Shown one piece after another: positions 21,801-26,409 of a DNA stretch of 26,409 bases; position 1 is the stretch's first letter; the number at the start of each line of letters is the position of its first letter. Both the position numbers and the translations under genes were made by a program. The DNA lies in NCBI GenBank assembly GCA_030699205.1, contig JAUYJY010000007.1, positions 1 through 26,409 of the forward strand, written 5' to 3'. The notes under the pieces are model-generated. The model had not been told where the DNA came from, made no database searches, and saw only the letters and a program-made list of their open reading frames with translations. The stretch is from Candidatus Pacearchaeota archaeon. Lineage in GTDB: Archaea; Nanobdellota; Nanobdellia; Pacearchaeales; GW2011-AR1.

Positions 21801-24639
21801 TCCGTTTGATTTGAATAATGGGTTTTATGTGGCTACTAAACAGACACTTCCTTTGCTTGGGAATACGGCGTCGTATGAATCTAATGGGAGACCTGCGAGT
21901 TTCTGGGTTTGTAATGTTATGCAGGATTTGAAAATTGGATTTGCTTCATCTAATTTTGGGGATGACCAATGTGTTCAGTTTAATTTTTATACGGGGCAGT
22001 CGTTTAGTAATTTTCCCGCATTGAGTGAGTCTGAGACGAAGACACTTGTTGGGCAGGCGGTTAAGGCATTGCAAGAGGCGGCAGAGCAGTATAAGGCGGG
22101 AGTAAAGCAGGTGAGAATTTTAGGACAGACAATGCAGGTTGGAAATTCAATGGCGATTATTCCTGGGACGCAGTGTCAGGATTATATGAGTCCTGGAGAT
22201 TGTAATTTGTTGTTTAATGTTTGTGACCCTGTAATATGTCCGAGTTCAAGATGTGATTTTGGAGGAGCCTATCCAGTTGATGACGTAATTCAATCAGGAA
22301 TTGTTGGTTCTGTGTTGTTATGTCTGCCAAACTTTAAAGAAAATATTTATGTGCCTGTTTGTTTGACTGGAATTAAAGCAGGGATTGACGGGTATCTTTC
22401 AATATTAAAATCGCATAAGGCATGTCTTGAGGAGAATATTGAATCGGGAAGTTATGTCGGGATTTGCGACCAAATTACAAGTGTCTATACGTGTGAGTTC
22501 TTCTGGAGACAGGCGGCACCTCTTGCGAAGTTTGCTTTGCCGAAGGTAATTGAAGGGCTGTCGGGAGAAGGAAGTTCAAGAGGCGGTGGGGAGTATTTGA
22601 CTGTTGCAAGTTCGTGGCAGAATGCCGAAGATTCAATAGATTATTTTACTCAAAGTTATGCCGTTAATTCTATTGAGGCGTTCAGGGCAAGAAGTTTTGA
22701 TGAAGCAGGGACGGATATTTGCAGGGCTTTTGTTTCTGCCAAAGGACCGAATGCGTTTGAAACTTTAATAGAGCCAGATTCACCTTCTCAATTTCATGCG
22801 TGGTATTCCGAAATTCCATTTACAGATGCAACTGTGCCTGCAACTTCGCAGTATAAAGTATTTTATCATATTTATTCAGGGAATGACAGAGGGGTTTCGT
22901 TTAGTGTTTATTTGAAAGACCCTCCTGAAAATGTGCAGTATCATTCAACAGATAGAGTTGTTGTTGCAAATGGTTTTGCTCCGAGGGGAGAGTTTGCTAC
23001 GGAGACTAGGGATTTCACGGCACCTAAGGGATATAAACAACTATGTGTAAGAATAAATGATAAAGAAGAGTGCGGGTTTAAACAGGTCTCTTCTAGTTTT
23101 GCAATTAATTATGTGAAAGATGTTATTGTGAAAGATGAGCTTTTGCAGACGGGTATTTCAAGCGAGAGTGAATGTATTTCTGGAAGTGTGAATCCTGCGG
23201 CTTTGTTAAATCCTAATTTACAAGAGGCAGTGCAGGAGGCAATAAATCCAGAGATATATAGGCGAGGGATTGTAAGGGTTTGTGCAACCGCAAATCCAGG
23301 AATTGGAACTGATGCAAGTCGGTATGTGAATGTAGGAAATTGCGGGAATGAAAGAATTGGATGCTGGTTGGATAAAGAAAGTGCGACGAATGCGATTACA
23401 TATAATAATGTTGATTTGACTAAAACTACACTTTCTGAATTGGAGAGTTTGCAGAGAAATTATTTGAAGGAAACTGGTGTTGAGGATGATGCAAAGATAA
23501 ATTTGGAGATTAAGGATATTCGTGGGAGTATTGATGGGGTTAATAATGTTAGTAAATTTAATGAGATTGTTGTTAAAATTAAGGAAACTTTGGATAAATC
23601 ATTTTGGAATTATCAGAAGGCGGAGTTGTATTTCTTGTATGGGTATGCTAATGAAAAGTTTTTTGAGGTGATGAAGGGCAGTGAGAGTAGTGTTGGTGCT
23701 GGTTCTGGTGGTAGTGGGGCGGTTGCGGGTAAGGTTGTTAGCCTGGAAGAAGCTTGTAAATCTGTTGTTTTTAGATTAGAGTGGGAATATAGTGAAGGCA
23801 GGAGAATTGAGATTATTAAGGATGGAAACCCTACAGAGTTATATGTTCTTGATGATTCTATTTTTGAAAATAGATTTCTAAGGGATAAGAGGGTTGGAGC
23901 TATAATCAATGATAAAATTGTTCCTATATTTGATATTGGTGAGGGTTCTGAAGTTGCCCAAGTTCTTGAAGATATAAGAGGTAGATCTATTAGTGATTTA
24001 CAGAATGGTATTGAAGTCAGTGATTGTTCTGGGGAGGGTAGTGGCGTAACAGGAATATTTTTTAAGATAAGACATTATTCAGATTTTGAAACTACAGGTA
24101 CAAAAGATTTTTTAAAGATAGAAACTGCAGAAATTGGCGAAAAAATTTATTTTCGGAATAGTGAGATTCTTTTTGTAGAGAATATTTTAGCATTTGATGA
24201 TCCTGCAACTTTAATTCCAAATGATAAGCTTATTGGACATCGAGAGATTGGGAGGGTTGTAGATGGGAAGATTACTATTTCAATTTCTAATCTTGCGGTC
24301 TTGGAAAACTTGGAAAATCAGAAGCAGATTACTGAAGTAATTCATGAGATTTTGATTTATTTAAATGGAAAGAAATATACGGATTTGGTTAATGGGATGA
24401 TAGAAGTTCCGCAGAATATTCTTGATTTACAACGAGAATATTTACTTGATGAAGCCGATAGTATTGGTGTTCTTTTAATTAATTGTGGGCAAGAAGGAAT
24501 TGAAAAAGCTCGGGCGTTTAGTTTAGAATTAAGTCATTATGAGGATGCATTACAAAACTATCCTTCTGAAGTGCTTAAGGTTGAAGAAATTATTCGTGCC
24601 CTTTTAAGTAGGGTTGATGAATGTGAGAATCCAAATTAA
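18808..24639 (+). CDS. giant secreted surface protein, 1943 aa, unknown family
   Basis: The longest gene here, and intact. Residues 1-24 are a signal peptide (likely cleaved after VNA). There is no C-terminal anchor. Visible parts: a Cys-containing N-terminal domain (about 60-100, ESCEARQ to VFCQLDA); several beta-rich stretches (about 100-420); a helical TPR-like patch (about 436-490, EEALERAINLALSAG, YLRLYPNG); a coiled coil and hydrophobic segment (about 630-680); a Cys-rich block (about 1125-1250) with CDPVICPSSRCDFGGAYP and FFWRQAAPLAKFALP; an Ig-like beta region (about 1330-1420); and a Gly/Ser linker (about 1627-1640) before a ~300-aa C-terminal domain. Many paired Cys imply disulfides. 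It is translationally coupled to the anchored protein upstream, probably its partner on the cell surface. Confidence 0.8.
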   Translation: MDKKIVFVFAILILGVFFVEDVNAQIFSGGKGTANYVNYGSSFERYYGSDLKTYWPVLANKESCEARQDILIQVSPAGCQPAVVRSDLLAEQNVPVFCQLDALQLNPTIDVKQIRNIRFSGDYPPEIAGIGFHPARAALRTGDRLLGSPLESNIGYVVVVLKRNPNEAEMPEFLEFSVNAQIDYYSGNALGIGRTEFLLQETTEDEWKLQSNKQSFFNGDYSVRLLDTDKEFIDVAIYLGDKRISTTRVERRGSNPEVYLPGHYCQTALDLDYVELISPEDIARIQVGDDVIDVYAGSSFLNNKCSVRKIDSDVLGGKVEIVCGNEKAILTTKIRILQVGTEINYFEGRDDLGLWEITAVNENGRYDLEEVKGDGKRAGIVLDSFRPASGEEFVMDKAYPTSDVYFYSSIGNYSFTADSYGNEKKNEGVQKTIGEEALERAINLALSAGKDASVARLIEEYLRLYPNGNRAGYFNQRLNDLYYRDSSLAGTVVNIDNEFKVIKLLDVKKPEKKSSAKIVWGAQTEEIFTGGTKEFGGRKVTLINVKSEDEVDVEVSCFNEAQNKEEKNKKRTLRLGEAGEIACGDGILKVNDVNFEEYVKLRINPVTRTGGLTNFSVGVGIEKRAIELTPEKAKKKISNLDESIKEWESISNTLGNVVTGLKGACFATAGVLTVKNFFTGLSGEALARQQVMRGDDGWTKKCEQMLSTNGGQYSSLGACYNANADEIKRDVNARAKAIKETNVLLEGIEDRATISEGGIFGGDNFDDEKAKKELLDEINREFGDVKLDNNRVGVNNLGKLLEGVDAKSLTYSQLRDIYTNSLIINGVGDGGSTKVGKEKAEAELNTMAVSIKESLDFAERAKSSGVSAFIIGNRNVGNYFGGTVASYRGKGYDLSSLNGKVNDNTKVQLVQGKREYIVVLDEGGKNVDGVYVVNNKVVEVTDISNGSGLSGSQEEELGNIPRTYNLVTSNSYSNTFAPGEAKVRYFEREPYKGMPAVVPFDLNNGFYVATKQTLPLLGNTASYESNGRPASFWVCNVMQDLKIGFASSNFGDDQCVQFNFYTGQSFSNFPALSESETKTLVGQAVKALQEAAEQYKAGVKQVRILGQTMQVGNSMAIIPGTQCQDYMSPGDCNLLFNVCDPVICPSSRCDFGGAYPVDDVIQSGIVGSVLLCLPNFKENIYVPVCLTGIKAGIDGYLSILKSHKACLEENIESGSYVGICDQITSVYTCEFFWRQAAPLAKFALPKVIEGLSGEGSSRGGGEYLTVASSWQNAEDSIDYFTQSYAVNSIEAFRARSFDEAGTDICRAFVSAKGPNAFETLIEPDSPSQFHAWYSEIPFTDATVPATSQYKVFYHIYSGNDRGVSFSVYLKDPPENVQYHSTDRVVVANGFAPRGEFATETRDFTAPKGYKQLCVRINDKEECGFKQVSSSFAINYVKDVIVKDELLQTGISSESECISGSVNPAALLNPNLQEAVQEAINPEIYRRGIVRVCATANPGIGTDASRYVNVGNCGNERIGCWLDKESATNAITYNNVDLTKTTLSELESLQRNYLKETGVEDDAKINLEIKDIRGSIDGVNNVSKFNEIVVKIKETLDKSFWNYQKAELYFLYGYANEKFFEVMKGSESSVGAGSGGSGAVAGKVVSLEEACKSVVFRLEWEYSEGRRIEIIKDGNPTELYVLDDSIFENRFLRDKRVGAIINDKIVPIFDIGEGSEVAQVLEDIRGRSISDLQNGIEVSDCSGEGSGVTGIFFKIRHYSDFETTGTKDFLKIETAEIGEKIYFRNSEILFVENILAFDDPATLIPNDKLIGHREIGRVVDGKITISISNLAVLENLENQKQITEVIHEILIYLNGKKYTDLVNGMIEVPQNILDLQREYLLDEADSIGVLLINCGQEGIEKARAFSLELSHYEDALQNYPSEVLKVEEIIRALLSRVDECENPN

Positions 24640-24738
24640 TTTCGGTTGTTTATATTGAAAATTCCTTAGGGGGTGTGATATATTTTTAAAGGAAGTGTTT
24701 AGATTTTGGAGTATATTTTGAAGTAAAAAAGTTTCTAT

Positions 24739-24867
24739 GCACTTGAGAACAAAGTTCTCTGTGCCCCCAACTTTCACAAGTTGAAGGAGTTCAAAAACTA
24801 TTATGGGCACTTCGTGCTTATTTGCTCTCGCACAAAATAGTTTAAGAATGGAATCTAAAGATTCTAT
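24739..24867 (+). ncRNA. candidate structured RNA with four hairpins
   Basis: The 272-nt gap after the giant gene holds a row of hairpins: 24739-24764 (GCAC TT GAGAAC, loop AAA, GTTCTC T GTGC); 24768-24783 (CAACTT, loop TCAC, AAGTTG); 24795-24843 (outer stem AAACTATT/AATAGTTT enclosing GCAC TTC GTGC); and 24848-24867 (ATGGAATC, loop TAAA, GATTCTAT). G-U pairs in the third and fourth hairpins work only on the plus strand. A TATA-like ATTTTTAAAGG lies upstream at about 24681-24692. No family is recognised. It could also be a 3' UTR of the giant gene. Confidence 0.4.
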
Positions 24868-24911
24868 AATTCAGAGACTATACCAAGAACAAATGTGTTT
24901 TGGTTAGAGGG

Positions 24912-25256
24912 TCATTCTCTATTTTCTTTTAATATAATTTTTATTTTCTTTTTTAAGTCTGGAAGATTTATTTCTAAAACATTCCATATAATGTTAATAT
25001 CTATATCAAAATATTGGTGTACTATTTTGTCTCTCATTCCGATAATATCTTTCCACGGAACTTCTTTGTATTTCTCAATAAATTCTTTTGGTAAATTCTT
25101 AGTGGCTTCTCCAATTATTTCTATCTGCCTGATTATAGCACTTTGTTTAAGTTTGTTGTTTGATAGTTTTTCTTTTGTTAAACCTTTGGAAAAACAATCT
25201 ATGAGATTAATGCTTTCGAGAATATGATTAATAAAAATTAGTGAATCTTTTTTCAT
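24912..25256 (-). CDS. hepT: HEPN-domain toxin, HepT-like RNase
   Basis: A 114-aa all-helical HEPN/DUF86 protein, the toxin half of a HEPN/MNT pair. HepT proteins act as RNases or are held inactive by AMPylation by the partner. The signature RX4HXY is present as RDKIVHQY (Arg75, His80, Tyr82) and is followed by FDIDINIIW, as in the family. Two HEPN helices precede it, with RQIEIIGEATKNLP (about 43-56) as the other conserved segment. The start codon overlaps the upstream MNT stop as ATGA (4 nt), so synthesis is coupled and the antitoxin is made first. Confidence 0.92.
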   Translation of the reverse strand: MKKDSLIFINHILESINLIDCFSKGLTKEKLSNNKLKQSAIIRQIEIIGEATKNLPKEFIEKYKEVPWKDIIGMRDKIVHQYFDIDINIIWNVLEINLPDLKKKIKIILKENRE

Positions 25257-25720
25257 ATTATTCTCACCTCTTCAGATAATATTCTTTTTTTTAATCTGTG
25301 ATAAATTCCATTATAAGTTAAAAGATCTACTTTTTTTCCTAATCTTTCTGAAAGATCTCTTTCAAGGGCGATAAAACCAAGCCCCATACCCTTTGGTGGT
25401 TCAATCAAAATATCGATATCACTTGTCTTTTTTTGTTCTCCCCTAACATAACTTCCAAAAATACCAGCTCTTTTAACTTTATTCTTCTTTAATAGTGGGA
25501 TTATTTTAGATTTAATTTCTTTTAAGTTATTATTTATTTTCTTAGATTTATGCTCTAATAACTCTTGGTCTGCTTTTCTTTCTTTTTCATAAATTTTGTT
25601 TTTAGTTAAATTTACTCCAAGGTATCTCCTTTTTTTTGAAACTTTTTTTCCCTTTCTTATAGAAATAACCCTATAATAATACTTTTTTTCATTTCTTGTC
25701 TTGACTTCTGTATACACCAT
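25253..25720 (-). CDS. mntA: MNT-domain antitoxin nucleotidyltransferase with N-terminal extension
   Basis: A 155-aa minimal nucleotidyltransferase antitoxin that in known systems AMPylates the HEPN toxin. The catalytic motif GSX10DXD is intact: GSYVRGEQKKTSDID (Gly89, Ser90, Asp101, Asp103), with the third acidic residue in KVDLLTY (Asp132). The core begins only at about residue 65. Residues 1-60 form an extra basic beta-rich module (KKYYYRVISIRKGKKVSKKRRYLG), similar to small N-terminal modules I associate with archaeal mobile or regulatory proteins. This module may bind the operator around the promoter. The TATA box is 21-30 nt upstream, so the mRNA is probably leaderless. Confidence 0.88.
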   Translation of the reverse strand: MVYTEVKTRNEKKYYYRVISIRKGKKVSKKRRYLGVNLTKNKIYEKERKADQELLEHKSKKINNNLKEIKSKIIPLLKKNKVKRAGIFGSYVRGEQKKTSDIDILIEPPKGMGLGFIALERDLSERLGKKVDLLTYNGIYHRLKKRILSEEVRII

Positions 25721-25728
25721 AAGAATTG

Positions 25729-25767
25729 TACGTCCACATTATTTATAAACTTTTCTATGTGGACGTA
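25729..25767 (-). promoter_or_regulatory. TATA box inside 11-bp perfect inverted repeat (operator)
   Basis: The arms TACGTCCACAT (25729-25739) and ATGTGGACGTA (25757-25767) are exact inverted repeats separated by 17 nt. The spacer holds the minus-strand TATA box GTTTATAAAT (25741-25750), centred about 25 nt upstream of the mntA ATG. A dimer bound here would cover the TATA box and transcription start. Toxin-antitoxin operons are typically self-repressed, and the MNT protein with its basic N-terminal module is the nearest candidate repressor. Confidence 0.65.
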
Positions 25768-25791
25768 AAATAAATATTTAGTGTGGGGAAA

Positions 25792-25904
25792 TGCGGGGAC
25801 TAGGATTCGAACCTAGGTAGGCACTAAGCACACTGGAGTTCTTAGATTTTGTTTTACACAATGTCTCCTAAATCCAGCCCGTTTGACCACTCCGGCATCC
25901 CCGC
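25792..25904 (-). tRNA. tRNA-Leu (anticodon UAG) with 28-nt intron
   Basis: On the minus strand the acceptor stem GCGGGGA pairs with TCCCCGC, with discriminator A. The D arm has GGTCAAACGG. The long variable arm (GTGC TTA GTGC, with wobbles) marks a class II tRNA, and the T arm CTAGG TTCGAAT CCTAG is perfect. The anticodon stem CTGGA/TCCAG closes only if a 28-nt intron (25839-25866) after position 37 is removed, leaving anticodon TAG (25868-25870). A bulge-helix-bulge forms from TTTA pairing with TAAG, with 3-nt bulges GG/A and AA/C. The mature RNA is about 85 nt. Confidence 0.95.
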
Positions 25905-25986
25905 ACATATTTGAGAGATTATTTTGGGTTTTAAAACTTTGTTTTGTTCTGGAATAAATTGTGAAGAAAATTTTGAAAGAAAAAAA

Positions 25987-25994
25987 TTATAAAT
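25987..25994 (+). promoter_or_regulatory. TATA box for 53-aa membrane peptide
   Basis: TTATAAAT lies 21-28 nt upstream of the ATG at 26015, predicting a leaderless mRNA. It supports the short gene being real. Confidence 0.45.
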
Positions 25995-26014
25995 GGGATT
26001 AAATTCTAACTTGC

Positions 26015-26176
26015 ATGGTTAAATATGAGTTTGATATTTTGATTGGAAGTATTATGGGTATAACTGTAATTTTGATAATTTTGGCAACAATTATTAAAAA
26101 GTTTTTTTCAGAAAATAAAATTTCAAGATTTCTTGAAAAGATTGCTGAATGGGTTAGTGATAATGTTAGAATTTAA
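26015..26176 (+). CDS. 53-aa single-span membrane peptide
   Basis: A short gene with a properly placed TATA box. The product starts MVKYEFDILIGSIMGITVIL, spans the membrane once (about residues 8-27), then has a basic turn (IKKFF) and an amphipathic helix (ISRFLEKIAEWVSDNVRI). No cysteines, no known family. Small peptides of this kind may be membrane-protein subunits or type I toxin-like, but nothing decides between these. It is followed after ~50 nt by repeat copy C. Confidence 0.6.
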   Translation: MVKYEFDILIGSIMGITVILIILATIIKKFFSENKISRFLEKIAEWVSDNVRI

Positions 26177-26225
26177 TTTTTAAGGCGATTAGGCAGTTAA
26201 CGAACCAAATTTTTCATTTATACTG

Positions 26226-26409
26226 AATATATAGCAGAAGACAAAATATAGATAATTCCGATAATTGGAACACTATTTGTCCAGAATTCTCTATCTGTAC
26301 AATTCTGAAAACAATTGTGCTAATCAACAGAATTGTCCATATTTTGAACAGTTTTTTGTTCTTCCGCTAATAGTCTAAGACAAATACTGTTAAATTATAA
26401 ATGTCTTAG
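26226..26409 (+). repeat. MITE-like repeat, copy C (right end cut by window edge)
   Basis: The most complete copy. It starts AATATATAGCAGAAGACAAA and runs through the ACAATTCTG/CAGAATTGT inverted repeat to the 15-bp arms (26372-26386 and 26398 onward, cut at 26409) around the loop CTGTTAAATTA. The missing right end is supplied by copy A (GACTATA), giving a full length near 186 bp. The left end TATAGCAGAAGACA is a partial inverted match (10 of the first 13 positions) to the right end, read on the other strand as TATAGTCTAAGACA. Confidence 0.88.

Noticed and set aside
24895..25227. Plus-strand open frame of 110 codons
   Set aside because: It is antisense to the HEPN gene, which has the family motif RDKIVHQY and a coupled partner. 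The plus-strand product is Ile/Phe/Ser-rich, as antisense translation of AT-rich DNA usually is.
1..26409. Terminal direct repeats as proof of a circular 26-kb molecule
   Set aside because: The end repeats differ at three positions and a related copy lies inside the window. A dispersed repeat explains this better. Chromosomal genes (SRP, ribosomal, GINS, three tRNAs) also argue against a plasmid or virus.

Overview
This window is a low-GC stretch of an archaeal chromosome, most likely from a DPANN lineage of the Pacearchaeota/Woesearchaeota type. That placement is inferred from gene content and protein style, not from a search. The archaeal evidence is direct: SRP54 and FtsY, an archaeal GINS subunit (Gins51 type), ribosomal proteins eS1 and eL42, an ApgM-type phosphoglycerate mutase relative, a tRNA-Leu with a bulge-helix-bulge intron, and TATA boxes about 25 nt upstream of many start codons, which implies leaderless mRNAs. 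Many genes encode small membrane-anchored or secreted proteins of no recognised family, and one has the N-terminal motif GQVTIFIILAI, which I associate with DPANN surface proteins.

Layout, left to right. 1-2.24 kb: a repeat copy, then a minus-strand operon of three exported proteins, one resembling a papain/C39-like cysteine peptidase. 2.24-5.2 kb: a 16-bp perfect palindrome in a divergent promoter region, an FKBP/SlyD-type prolyl isomerase, an unknown gene, a compact three-gene minus-strand micro-operon ending in a ribbon-helix-helix protein, and a Cys-rich anchored protein. 5.2-9.5 kb: SRP54, a truncated HExxH-like gene, a tandem Lrp/AsnC regulator, two overlapping unknown genes, a broken superoxide dismutase and a second repeat copy. 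9.5-11.8 kb: FtsY with two exported proteins downstream. 11.9-14.4 kb: the ApgM-like protein, Gins51 and an anchored Cys-containing protein. 14.7-16.5 kb: tRNA-Thr(UGU), the eL42-eS1 operon with a structured leader and tandem 62-bp promoter-like repeats upstream, a zinc-ribbon membrane protein and tRNA-Val(GAC). 16.7-24.6 kb: a coupled operon encoding a 46-aa protein, a 639-aa anchored surface protein and a 1943-aa secreted protein. 24.6-26.4 kb: a candidate structured RNA, a HEPN/MNT toxin-antitoxin pair whose TATA box lies inside a perfect inverted repeat, an intron-containing tRNA-Leu, a 53-aa membrane peptide and the third repeat copy.

The most unusual items are: (1) a ~186-bp MITE-like repeat in three same-orientation copies, where the two long copies differ at only 3 of 133 aligned positions, all inside the loop of a 15-bp inverted repeat; (2) the operon of the giant secreted protein, a candidate undescribed cell-surface apparatus; (3) an ApgM homologue that lacks both histidines expected at one of its two metal sites; (4) a chain of hairpins at 24739-24867 that looks like a free-standing RNA; and (5) the HEPN/MNT operator. 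No function is claimed for the unrecognised proteins.
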